Below, piece by piece: positions 28,245 through 37,164 of a DNA stretch of 64,000 nucleotides (its first letter is position 1; each line of letters starts with the position of its first letter). The stretch is from contig JAGVIE010000044.1 of assembly GCA_020056225.1 (NCBI GenBank), positions 62,001-126,000 on the forward strand. Reading direction: 5' to 3'. Position numbers and translations under genes: made by a program. The DNA is from Bacteroidota bacterium (GTDB lineage Bacteria; Bacteroidota; Ignavibacteria; UBA10030; SZUA-254). Below the pieces are notes generated by a model. That model searched no databases. It worked only from the letters and a program-made list of their open reading frames with translations, and was not told the origin of the DNA.

Positions 28245-29576
28245 TTATAACCGGTCTAAAAGCTTTTTAAGTTCTTCACTAGCTTTTGAAATCGTATCCC
28301 GCTCATCAATCGTGCAATATTCTTTTTGCCTATAGACCCATTTGCCATCGATCATAACGGAATCGACATTCTCGGGAGAAGATGAAAACACAATCGATGA
28401 GTATATGTTTGATTGCTCCGAATAAGGGTTTTGAATATGGGAAAGGTTTAGAATTGTAATATCGGCTTTTTTACCAACTTCAATACTGCCGATTTCACTC
28501 TCAAGCCCGAGCGCTTTCGCGCCATTGATAGTTGCAATATCGAAAATAGTTTTGGCATCCATCGCAGCCGGACCATGAAACGGTTTCTGCAACAAAGAAG
28601 CAAGCCGCATTTCCTTGAACATGTCCAAATTATTATTGCATGGCGCGCCATCTGCGCCCAAAGATATTGTTATGTTTTTCTGCATAAGTCTTGGTATGTT
28701 GGCGATGCCGGAGCCAAGCTTTAAATTCGATGAAGGACAGTGAGATATATTGGATTTTGTTGCCTGAAGTATGTTCACCTCATTTTCATTTAGATGAATG
28801 CAGTGAGCAAGACATGAGCGCTCAGACAACAACCCCAGGTGATGCAGAAATTCAACATTATCCATTTTACATCTGCGGCGAACGGTCTCAAGCTCTACCA
28901 GATTCTCGGATGCATGAGTATGAAACAACATACCTGTGAAATCATTGGTCATTTCATAGGCATCACGCATGAGAGTATCCGAACATGAAAGGACAAATCT
29001 CGGGGCAACCGCATATTTAATTCTGTCGTTGTATGTGTTGTGCCAACTTTCGGCAAGAGCGAGAGTCGATTTGAGCGAATCTTTTGTCGGTTCTTTTAAT
29101 CCGGGAAAAATATCGTTCACATCCATCATTGCTTTACCTACAAACGCGCGCAAGCCCGTTTCACTAATCGCTCGGATAATTTCCTCTTCATAGTTGATGC
29201 TTCCCATATCGAGAATAGTTGTCGTCCCCGATCTGATTAGTTCGGCAATTCCAGCTTTCGCTGAATAATACATGGATAGTTCGTTATGCGCGGCTTCCAT
29301 CGGAAATATTTTTTCCCGAAGCCAATCTATGAGTTGAAGATCGTCAGCCAGCCCACGAAATAATGTTTGACAGAGATGCACATGAGTTTGAACGAATCCC
29401 GGAATTATTACCAATCCGCTGGCTTTAAAAATTTCGACATCTGTATTCCGCGTACTCTTGTCTTCGGGGACAATATCTTTAATCCGATTATTGTCTATTA
29501 GAAGCGAGGTGTCCTTGAGGATATCTCCACTGTGATTTCCCGTGATTATTGTTCCGCCTTGAATAAGTATCGACAT
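28245..29576 (-). CDS. Amidohydrolase, MTA/SAH/5'-deoxyadenosine-deaminase (SsnA/TrzN-like) family
   Basis: 443 residues. Metal site: THVHLCQTLFRG (HxH), FHTHASENLVE (third His), HCIHLNENE, and SLGADGAPCNNN with the catalytic aspartate, followed by DMFKEMRLASLLQ. This pattern (GADGaxxnnxlDmfxEmr) is that of 5-methylthioadenosine/S-adenosylhomocysteine deaminases and 5'-deoxyadenosine deaminase, members of the same superfamily as guanine deaminase and SsnA. Hence it most likely deaminates an adenosine-type or other purine/pyrimidine amine. It is 27 kb from the YgeW/YgeY block, so a link to purine degradation is only possible. No operon partners. Confidence 0.82.
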   Translation of the reverse strand: MSILIQGGTIITGNHSGDILKDTSLLIDNNRIKDIVPEDKSTRNTDVEIFKASGLVIIPGFVQTHVHLCQTLFRGLADDLQLIDWLREKIFPMEAAHNELSMYYSAKAGIAELIRSGTTTILDMGSINYEEEIIRAISETGLRAFVGKAMMDVNDIFPGLKEPTKDSLKSTLALAESWHNTYNDRIKYAVAPRFVLSCSDTLMRDAYEMTNDFTGMLFHTHASENLVELETVRRRCKMDNVEFLHHLGLLSERSCLAHCIHLNENEVNILQATKSNISHCPSSNLKLGSGIANIPRLMQKNITISLGADGAPCNNNLDMFKEMRLASLLQKPFHGPAAMDAKTIFDIATINGAKALGLESEIGSIEVGKKADITILNLSHIQNPYSEQSNIYSSIVFSSSPENVDSVMIDGKWVYRQKEYCTIDERDTISKASEELKKLLDRL

Positions 29577-29976
29577 CTAATTACCGATCTTGTTGAATGG
29601 TTATTTTATCTCATGCAATTATTACGGCAGCACGACCATCAAATATAACAAACGTAAAACAAAAAACAAGATATTCTATTAATGATACAATCAGATATAC
29701 TGGAATTTTCCCAGCGCGTTAATCGTTCAATGTTTTTCAATTACTCACGATGCAGGATGAGTGTGCTGCTTCCACTTATGGGTTCATGCATATTGATGCA
29801 AGAGAATAATTTGCAGGTGGGCTGGTTCTGATGCGGTTTATTTAGAGATTATTGAAACAGGCAGAAATAATTGTCACTGTGCGTGCGATTGATATCATAT
29901 AATAAGATAACCCTGATCCCCTATGAGATTGGTATCACCGGATGATTAACCTGAAAAAAAATCTCCCAAACGTATC
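29577..29976. other. 400-base gap, nothing recognised
   Basis: Between the amidohydrolase and the coiled-coil gene, both on the minus strand. No ORF with a credible start, no stable hairpin with a T-tract and no repeat shared with the rest of the window was seen. It probably holds the promoter of the amidohydrolase. Confidence 0.5.
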
Positions 29977-32652
29977 TTAGTTTAACCTCATAGAACGGTA
30001 TCGTCTCAATTTTCCTTCTATTGTGGCAATCAGAAGATCGGGATCCATAGGCTTCGTCAGGTAATCATCGACACCGAGTTGTACCCCGGAGCGGATAATC
30101 ACTCCATCCTGAAGAGCGCTCATAAACACAAATGGAATATTGCGTAAGTTTTCTTGTTCTTGGACAGCTTTAAAAAATTTAAACCCGTCAAGTTCTCCCG
30201 GACCAAATTTAATATCGCTTAATATTAAATCAAACGATTGAGATTGCAACAATTCAAGCGCACTATTTATGTCAGGTGCAGTTAACACATGATAATCACA
30301 ATCGACTAATATATCCTCAAGCGATTTAAGCAGCAAAAGATCATCATCAACTACAAGAAGACGCCCTTTTGTTGCATGCCGTTGGAAACATGAAATTATA
30401 TACGGCTCTAATTTTGTCGCTTCCTCAGGTGTTATGTTGAATTGTTGTTTCAAACTATCGAGCGCTTCAATATTTCGAGCTTCAATTTGACCTGAGAGTA
30501 TTTTCTTCTCTAAATTTTTGGAATATAATTCTAATCGAACATCGGATTCAATCACGAGGTGGTCGTCGAAGGTCAATTCCAACAGTTCCTTCAATTGCAT
30601 TAACGCACGGGCACCATCGACTGAAGGCTGACCACTCTGGTAACATTCCAACATCTTTATTTTGTAGAGCGCTACCCTTTCCGTTTTAGATTCTGGCACC
30701 TTCGCTCCAAGCAGATCCATTTTATTGTCATATTCTTCAGCAATCCTTTCCAGCCGTGATAAAAATGCTTGCTCCATCTCGTTTCTTAAATCGATCCGTA
30801 TTTTTTGGATTTGCTCGTTTTGTTGCTGAATCATCTGCTCGTATTCTGCTTCATATTTTTTCTTCTCGGCTTCGATTCGAGCTTCTGCTTCTACTTGAAT
30901 TTTTCTTCGTTCTTCGTCGATTTGAATCTCGAATTTTTTCTGAAACTCTTTCTCTAATTCTTCTCGATACGCAATCCGTTTCTGCGCAAATTTTTCTTCC
31001 TCAATATCCTGCAAAATACGAAGTTGTTCCTGCACCCGTTTATCAATAACATTATTCAGCTCAATCTGCCTCAATGAATAAGATTCTTCAAGTTTAACCT
31101 TCTGCGCATCAAACTGTTGTCGTAAGGCATCTTCTTCTTTCGAAAACCTCTCCTTAAATTCATCCCGCAACTTAGCCTCAATTTTTTCACGCTCCATCTG
31201 CAATTGCTGCCGGCTTTGTTCCTGGAATAAAGTTTCGGTTTTTCTGAGAGATTCCAGCAACTTACGGTTAAACTCATCCTTCAATGATTGTTCACGGTCG
31301 TTGAATGCCTGCTTTTCTTTCGCTAATAATTCCTCCTGTTCTTTCTTAAACTTTTTCTGAAGATTCTTGATCTCAGATTCATATTGTTCATTCATCTCCG
31401 CTTTCATTTTATTTTTAATGAGCGCGGTTTTTTCCAGATGTTGTTCCTCTAAGCGTTTTCCGGCTTTGACAATTTCGTTTTCAAGTCGATTTTTCTCAGC
31501 TTCGATGATTTTCTCTGCTTCAGCTTGAATCTTTTCGTGTTCTTCGGCAGCTTTACGTTCATATTTTAACTGAAACTCCGATTCAAGTTCCTTGCGGACG
31601 GCAGTATATTTCTTTTCAAACTTCTCTTCCTCGGTTGCCCGCACAAGATCGAATTGATCTTTCACCTTCTTTTCAACATCTGCGTAAAGTTGTTTCTGTT
31701 TTTCTTGAAATGATTCCTCCTGTTTGATCTTCGTTTCATTGAACTCTTTTGAAAGAGACTGCTTTTCTCTTTCAATATCTGTTTTGAATTCTAAGGCTAA
31801 TTCTTCTTTAATTTTCTCCCGTTCAATTTCCAGTTGCCGCCAGTTTTGATCGTGAAAAGCAGTCTCGGTATCATTCAGCACTTCGCGCAGCTTCTGATTG
31901 AATTGGGTTTCCAGCAACCGCTCCTGCTCCTGAAGGGTGGAGTGTTCCCTTGCTAACAATTCCCCCTGTTCATGTTTATAGCGCTGTTCGAGAGATCGTA
32001 AATCATTTTCATATTGACTTACAAGTTCTTTTTTCATTTCATTTTCGATGAAGGCAATCTCAACTTCGTGCTGTTGATTAAGGCGCTCCTCAGATTTAGC
32101 AACCTCTTCATCTAATTTTGTCTGATATTGCTGTTCCAACTGTTTTCGAGCTTCCTCAATCTGATGCTCAAATTTCACTTTGAGCGTTTGCCTCTGATGC
32201 TCGAGCTTCTCATGTTCCTCTGCGAGAGCCTTTGCGGCATGCTCTTCAGCTTTGCGAAGTTCCTGTGTGTATTTCGATTTGTACTCAGATTCAATTTGCT
32301 GGCGAAGTTTCTGCTCCAGCATTTCCCGGCTGACAATATTTTCCTCGTTCAGCTTCGGTGAAATCGGGGGTTTCTGTTTGATTGGATCGGCAGTCGCCTG
32401 GAATCCTGGTTTATGCTTCAATTGACCGTGGGATTTTTTACTTTCGAAGAGCGATATACGTTCTTCAAATGCGATGATGAAGGGATTACGAGGTTCAATT
32501 TTTTTTGCTTCGGCAACTTGGATTTTGGCTTCATCGAACTTTTCCTCGATGATAAGCTTGTCCGCTTGTCTTAAATATTGGCGAAAGATATCCCGGCTTG
32601 AATCCGATGAAATTGAAGGTGAATTCTTTGAAAATGAAATACTATTGTCCAA
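29977..32652 (-). CDS. Giant coiled-coil protein with C-terminal response-regulator receiver domain
   Basis: 891 residues. The start is TTG at 32652 with AAGGGG 6 nt upstream. Residues 22-70 look like a TPR-type helical pair (KLIIEEKFDEAKIQVAEAKK), 75-105 is a Pro/Lys linker, about 105-650 is an unbroken Glu/Lys/Gln-rich coiled coil, 650-760 is a helical linker, and 764-885 is a REC domain: LLVVDDDLLLL (acidic pocket), D813 phosphoacceptor in LILSDIKFG, VFMSALQD (Ser/Thr switch) and DDYLTKPMD (conserved Lys). Residues 186-395 and 396-605 are a gapless tandem duplication. No DNA-binding output domain. Most likely a phospho-controlled scaffold or polar organiser; cognate kinase not in the window. 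Confidence 0.85.
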   Translation of the reverse strand: MDNSISFSKNSPSISSDSSRDIFRQYLRQADKLIIEEKFDEAKIQVAEAKKIEPRNPFIIAFEERISLFESKKSHGQLKHKPGFQATADPIKQKPPISPKLNEENIVSREMLEQKLRQQIESEYKSKYTQELRKAEEHAAKALAEEHEKLEHQRQTLKVKFEHQIEEARKQLEQQYQTKLDEEVAKSEERLNQQHEVEIAFIENEMKKELVSQYENDLRSLEQRYKHEQGELLAREHSTLQEQERLLETQFNQKLREVLNDTETAFHDQNWRQLEIEREKIKEELALEFKTDIEREKQSLSKEFNETKIKQEESFQEKQKQLYADVEKKVKDQFDLVRATEEEKFEKKYTAVRKELESEFQLKYERKAAEEHEKIQAEAEKIIEAEKNRLENEIVKAGKRLEEQHLEKTALIKNKMKAEMNEQYESEIKNLQKKFKKEQEELLAKEKQAFNDREQSLKDEFNRKLLESLRKTETLFQEQSRQQLQMEREKIEAKLRDEFKERFSKEEDALRQQFDAQKVKLEESYSLRQIELNNVIDKRVQEQLRILQDIEEEKFAQKRIAYREELEKEFQKKFEIQIDEERRKIQVEAEARIEAEKKKYEAEYEQMIQQQNEQIQKIRIDLRNEMEQAFLSRLERIAEEYDNKMDLLGAKVPESKTERVALYKIKMLECYQSGQPSVDGARALMQLKELLELTFDDHLVIESDVRLELYSKNLEKKILSGQIEARNIEALDSLKQQFNITPEEATKLEPYIISCFQRHATKGRLLVVDDDLLLLKSLEDILVDCDYHVLTAPDINSALELLQSQSFDLILSDIKFGPGELDGFKFFKAVQEQENLRNIPFVFMSALQDGVIIRSGVQLGVDDYLTKPMDPDLLIATIEGKLRRYRSMRLN
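30838..31467 (-). repeat. Coiled-coil internal repeat, unit 2 (residues 396-605)
   Basis: 210-residue unit that aligns without a gap to unit 1; 91 of 210 positions identical by hand count (43%). Begins KAGKRLEEQH and ends at EKKKYEAEYE. Confidence 0.8.
31468..32097 (-). repeat. Coiled-coil internal repeat, unit 1 (residues 186-395)
   Basis: Begins KSEERLNQQH and ends EKNRLENEIV; paired with unit 2 directly after it. 210 residues is exactly 30 heptads. Residues 120-160 upstream resemble the last 40 residues of a unit, suggesting a partial third copy. Confidence 0.8.
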
Positions 32653-32872
32653 TTTATTCCCCTTATAAAGAAAATTCCCTGTGTTACGATAGTCAACCTT
32701 TTAAGGATGCCATCTTATAATTTTCAATGAGTTAAATATACAAAAATGATAATAAATGTCAAATGATTGAAGTTAGACTCTAATTTATTGGCAGTTATGT
32801 AAATTTGACATTTATCAAAAAAAACGCTAATTTCAGCACAAAAGATATGTTAGATTTTAGAGATATCAAGAG

Positions 32873-33577
32873 ATGAAAATCATTCGAACATATACAAAGA
32901 TTATTGCCTTTCTGATACTGATCAATTCATACTTTGTCAGCGCTCAAATGTATGAAAGAAAAATTATCGAATATGTTAGAATGGTATCAAAAGGACAAAG
33001 CATACAAGTTGCATCGAAGTTACCCGATCTTAAAAAGAAGATCCCTCGTTCGGCAGGATTGATATATATCGAAGGTTTAGTCGCTACCAGAGGAGATGAA
33101 GCAATTCGTTGTTTCAGCATAATCGCCGACAGCTTTCCTCACAGCGAATGGGCAGACGACGCATTGGCAAGGTTATTTGAGTATCATCAAAATTCCGGCG
33201 AACCGAATGAAGCAGAAGGTAATTTCGAACGTCTCCGGTCGGAATACCCTGCATCACCGTATCTCTCAACAAACTATTTGCGGGATATCAGATTCTCTGA
33301 TTATCAACCTCAGCAAGAACAGGGAAACGATTATGCGGTACAAATCGGGGCATTTTCAATCCGAGAAAATGCAGAGAAATTACAGCAGCGTTTCAGTTCA
33401 GAAGGATATAATGCAGATGTATATGAGAATCTCCTCGATGGAAAAAATTTATTGTTTCTCGTTTGGGTAGGTTCCTTCAGCAATAATGAAGAAGCCCAAC
33501 GTGTACAGGGAGAGATAAAAGCAAAATACAATATCGACGGGCTTATCCGTACACGGAGTTCATGGAAAAAATGGTAG
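32873..33577 (+). CDS. Exported SPOR-domain protein
   Basis: 234 residues. Signal peptide (IIAFLILINSYFVSAQ), a short TPR/Ybgf-like helical part with 'GDEAIRCFSIIADSFPHSEWADDALARL', and a C-terminal SPOR domain (YAVQIGAFSIRENAEKLQQR ... FLVWVGSFSNNEEAQRVQGE). SPOR domains bind denuded peptidoglycan glycan strands, typically at division sites. Monocistronic by spacing; divergent from the coiled-coil REC gene. Confidence 0.88.
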   Translation: MKIIRTYTKIIAFLILINSYFVSAQMYERKIIEYVRMVSKGQSIQVASKLPDLKKKIPRSAGLIYIEGLVATRGDEAIRCFSIIADSFPHSEWADDALARLFEYHQNSGEPNEAEGNFERLRSEYPASPYLSTNYLRDIRFSDYQPQQEQGNDYAVQIGAFSIRENAEKLQQRFSSEGYNADVYENLLDGKNLLFLVWVGSFSNNEEAQRVQGEIKAKYNIDGLIRTRSSWKKW

Positions 33578-33776
33578 TATTTTGAAGGTAATAATGAAAA
33601 TAGAATAAATTTATTTTACCGGGCATTTACCATATCTCTCAAAATATCATCGCCTCCCGGTGAGATTTCAGCTCTTGCATATCTCTTAAATTTTGCTAAA
33701 TTATTGCATTAGACAAACTTCCACATCTCTGAATTAAATGGTTGTACCGTTTTTCATTTCGTTGAAAGGAAATAAA

Positions 33777-35849
33777 ATGACTCGAAAATTTTTTATATTA
33801 CTACTCTTCACATTTCTTTCGCTCACTCCCAATTTAACGCTGAATGCCCAACAGAAAAGATCTCTCGAGATTGAAGACCTTTTCCGCATTAAGCGTGTTA
33901 CCGATCCGCAACTTTCACCTGATGGAAAATGGATCGCATTTGTAATAACTGAAGTTGACAAATCCGCAAACAAAATGAATAGCGATCTTTATCTCATTTC
34001 ATCAACGGGCACAGGTATGAGGAAATTTACTTCGCACCCGGGCAACGATGTCAATCCACGGTGGTCACCGGACGGCAAAACGATTGCCTTTGTGTCAAAC
34101 CGTTCGGGAGATGGACAAATATGGCTTATCGGAGTTAATGGCGGTGAAGCTCGACAATTAACAACACTTTCAACTGGTGCGTCAAATCCGGTCTGGTCGC
34201 CGGACGGAAAAATGATCGCTTTTGTTTCAACGGTATCTCCCGAGTTCTCCGATAAACCATTCAAGGAAAGTGACGAGCTAAACAAAAAGAAAGATGAAAA
34301 TAATGCTAAGAGTAAGATCAAGGCTCATATTATGACAAAGCTTTTATATAAGCATTGGAATGCCTGGGTCGACGATAAACGCCAGCATATATTTGTAATC
34401 TCAATTGATGGCGGCGAACCAAAGAATATAACGCCGGGTGATCGCGACGCAGTGCCAACTTCCTCAACATTTTCTGCCGGCGACGATTTTGCTTTTTCTC
34501 CCGATGGGAAAGAAATCGCCTATACTGCTACTCCAACCGATAATGAAGCCTGGAATACTAACCACGATATCTACACTGTATCTATAGATGGAACCGATCG
34601 AAAACAAATTACAACAAATCCCGCGGCGGATGGATTTCCACGCTATTCATCAGACGGAAAATATATCGCCTACCGCGCCCAGCGTCAGCCCGGGTTTGAA
34701 GCAGATAAGTTTGAACTAATGCTCTATAATAGAGCGACGGGTAAAATTGAGAGTCTCTCCGAACAATTCGATGCGACAGTTCAGGCATTTCAATGGACAT
34801 CGGATGGAAGCAGAATTTATTTTGCTTCAGAAGAAAAAGCGAATCAGCAAATTTATTATCTCTCAGTAAAAAATAGAAAGGTTACTAAAATAGTCGAGAA
34901 CGGCGTTAATGGAGATGTGAGTGTTTCTGCCGATGGGAAAACGATTTGCTTTTCCCGCCACACGCTTTCAAGACCAACAGAAATTTATTATTCTTCAGCA
35001 GATGGGAATAATATAAAAAAACTTACCGGTGTAAACGACGAACTCTTCAGCAACATTGTGATGAATGAAGCCGAGAACGTTACTTTCACCGGCGCGGCGG
35101 GTACTCCTATTCAATCGTGGTTAATCAAACCGCCGAATTTTAATCCGTCCATGAAATATCCTCTCGTTTATCTCGTACATGGTGGTCCACAGAATGCGTG
35201 GGAAAACGGTTGGCATTACAGGTGGAACGCACAACTCTGGGCGGCACAGGGATATGTAGTGATGGCGCCCAATGCACGCGGTTCAACAGGGTTTGGTCAA
35301 AAGTTTGTCAATGAGATCAGTAGCGATTGGGGCGGTAAGGCATATGAAGATTTGATGAAGGGTGTTGAGTATGCAGAAACATTGCCTTATGTCGATAAAG
35401 ATAAAATGGCGGCGGCTGGCGCTTCTTACGGTGGTTACATGATGAACTGGTTCGCGACACATACAGGAAAATTTAAAACCATCATCACTCATGCGGGAGT
35501 TTATAATTTCTATTCGATGTATGGAACAACCGAGGAAGTCTGGTTCGATGAATGGGAACATGGCGGAACACCGTGGGATGTTCCTGAGGAGTACAACAAA
35601 TTTTCGCCGCATGCTTACGCAAAAGAATTATTGAAATATAAGACCCCGATGCTCATTATTCACAATGAACTGGATTATCGGGTGCCTGTATCGGAAGGAA
35701 TGCAATTGTTCACCACACTTCAGCGAATGGGAATTAAATCAAAATTTTTGTCATTCCCCGACGAGGGACACGGAGTTCTCAAACCTCAGAACAGCGAGTT
35801 GTGGCATAAGACGGTTTTTGAATGGTTAGCAGATTATCTTAAAAATTAA
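33777..35849 (+). CDS. S9 family prolyl oligopeptidase-type peptidase (DPP/acylaminoacyl peptidase-like), exported
   Basis: 690 residues from the start at 33777 (MTRKFFILLLFTFLSLTP, signal peptide), which has AAAGGA 7-8 nt upstream; an earlier ATG at 33738 is not needed. N-terminal WD40-like/TolB-type propeller with repeated SPDGK(W/T)IAF motifs, then an alpha/beta-hydrolase domain: nucleophile in GASYGGYM, aspartate in HNELDYRVPVSEGMQ, histidine in FPDEGHGVLKP. Serine exopeptidase in the periplasm or outer membrane, typical of peptide-degrading Bacteroidota-like bacteria. Confidence 0.93.
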   Translation: MTRKFFILLLFTFLSLTPNLTLNAQQKRSLEIEDLFRIKRVTDPQLSPDGKWIAFVITEVDKSANKMNSDLYLISSTGTGMRKFTSHPGNDVNPRWSPDGKTIAFVSNRSGDGQIWLIGVNGGEARQLTTLSTGASNPVWSPDGKMIAFVSTVSPEFSDKPFKESDELNKKKDENNAKSKIKAHIMTKLLYKHWNAWVDDKRQHIFVISIDGGEPKNITPGDRDAVPTSSTFSAGDDFAFSPDGKEIAYTATPTDNEAWNTNHDIYTVSIDGTDRKQITTNPAADGFPRYSSDGKYIAYRAQRQPGFEADKFELMLYNRATGKIESLSEQFDATVQAFQWTSDGSRIYFASEEKANQQIYYLSVKNRKVTKIVENGVNGDVSVSADGKTICFSRHTLSRPTEIYYSSADGNNIKKLTGVNDELFSNIVMNEAENVTFTGAAGTPIQSWLIKPPNFNPSMKYPLVYLVHGGPQNAWENGWHYRWNAQLWAAQGYVVMAPNARGSTGFGQKFVNEISSDWGGKAYEDLMKGVEYAETLPYVDKDKMAAAGASYGGYMMNWFATHTGKFKTIITHAGVYNFYSMYGTTEEVWFDEWEHGGTPWDVPEEYNKFSPHAYAKELLKYKTPMLIIHNELDYRVPVSEGMQLFTTLQRMGIKSKFLSFPDEGHGVLKPQNSELWHKTVFEWLADYLKN

Positions 35850-35876
35850 GTAAAACTTAATGATCGAGTAATTACA

Positions 35877-36266
35877 TTGAGTTTTAAATTTAGTTTGAAT
35901 TGGCTTGCTCCATTGTTCGGATTACTTCTGTCGGGTTGCATGAATAGTGAAATAATAAAACCGGATTATGTTGAGGTATACAAAGATCACGATATAGTTG
36001 TGCGCCTAAAGGGCAGTGAAAAGGTCGCCCTAAAAGAAGGACAATACTCCATTAAAGAAAAATTAGGCATCCGCTACATAGAGGGGAACGGTATACGATA
36101 CGCTGTCCAACAGAATGGATCATTGTTATCTCAACCTTTTGAAGGAGCTATATCTCTTGATGAGATACAATCAATCGAAGTTCAAGAATTCTCAAACATT
36201 AAAACATCAATATTAATCGCCATCATATTGGTTCCTGTATCAATAATATTATATGGTCTACGTTGA
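35877..36266 (+). CDS. Lipoprotein of unknown function
   Basis: 129 residues starting with TTG at 35877. Lipobox LLLSGC (LFGLLLSGCMNSE) gives a lipidated cysteine at about 21. The mature part is beta-rich ('VEVYKDHDIVVRLKGSEKVAL', 'GIRYAVQQNGSLL') and ends with a hydrophobic helix (TSILIAIILVPVSIILYGL). No family recognised. Its last bases overlap an upstream in-frame extension of pyrF, whose likely start is 20 nt further on. Confidence 0.55.
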   Translation: MSFKFSLNWLAPLFGLLLSGCMNSEIIKPDYVEVYKDHDIVVRLKGSEKVALKEGQYSIKEKLGIRYIEGNGIRYAVQQNGSLLSQPFEGAISLDEIQSIEVQEFSNIKTSILIAIILVPVSIILYGLR

Positions 36267-36285
36267 TTCAAAATGTAAATTTTAT

Positions 36286-37095
36286 ATGAACTTAATTACA
36301 AAACTTAGGAATATTCAACGCAAGAACAACTCTCTACTTTGCATTGGATTGGATACCGACGTTTCCAAAATCCCGGCATCACTCAAGCATCATTCAAATC
36401 CGCAACTCGAATTCAATCGTCGTATTATTGAAGCGACCACAGATTTGGTTTGCGCTTATAAATTGAATCTTGCATTCTACGAATCGGCAGGCGAAAAGTA
36501 TTATGAGACAATTCAGAAAACGCTCGGGTATATTCCGGGGAAAATCATCACAATCGCCGACGGAAAGCGGGGCGATATCGGCAACACCGCAGAACATTAT
36601 GCAAAAATTATTTTCGATGATTGGAAATTTGACGCGGCTACGGTGAATCCGTACATGGGAAAAGATTCAATCGAACCATTCATCAAAAGCGAAGATCGTT
36701 GTGCGTTCATTCTCGCATTGACATCAAACCCCGGCTCGAAAGATTTTCAATATTTGAATGTCGAAGGCAAACCGCTATACGAGCATGTGGTTGAAAGTGC
36801 AAAGAAGTGGAATGCTAAAAACAACATAGGTCTTGTAGTCGGCGCTACACATCCGGCAGAATTGAAAAAGATCCGCTCCCTTGTTCCCGAAATGCCGTTA
36901 TTGATTCCGGGAATCGGCGCTCAGCAGGGAGAGATGGAAGAAACTGTACGATCGGGCTGTGATCGGAACGGTGAACTCGCGTTAATAAATATAAGCAGAG
37001 GAATTATTTACGCTTCTCAAGCAGATGATTTTAACAAGAGAGCGAGGGAAGCAGCTTTAAAGTATAAAGAACAAATCAATAATTTCCGGGGATAG
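36286..37095 (+). CDS. pyrF: Orotidine-5'-phosphate decarboxylase (long subfamily)
   Basis: 269 residues from MNLITKLRNIQRKNNSLLCI. Family residues: LCIGLDTD at the N-terminus, IIEATTDLVCAYKLNLAFYE, IITIADGKRGDIGNTAEHYA (catalytic D-x-K-x-x-D: DGKRGD), AATVNPYMGKDSIEPF and LLIPGIGAQQG. This is the PyrF type-2 subfamily found in mycobacteria and FCB bacteria. Final step of UMP synthesis. The longer frame from 36253 would overlap the lipoprotein, so I prefer 36286, although no Shine-Dalgarno is seen. Confidence 0.94.
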   Translation: MNLITKLRNIQRKNNSLLCIGLDTDVSKIPASLKHHSNPQLEFNRRIIEATTDLVCAYKLNLAFYESAGEKYYETIQKTLGYIPGKIITIADGKRGDIGNTAEHYAKIIFDDWKFDAATVNPYMGKDSIEPFIKSEDRCAFILALTSNPGSKDFQYLNVEGKPLYEHVVESAKKWNAKNNIGLVVGATHPAELKKIRSLVPEMPLLIPGIGAQQGEMEETVRSGCDRNGELALINISRGIIYASQADDFNKRAREAALKYKEQINNFRG

Positions 37096-37164
37096 ATAAT
37101 ACAGAAACAATAATCAGTATGCAAAAAAGATTTCTATATTACCACCAGAGTTTAAGGAGGAACT

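Noticed and set aside
33632-33662. ACCGGG ... CCCGGT inverted repeat after the SPOR gene as a terminator
   Set aside because: Only 6 bp with a long loop and no T-tract.
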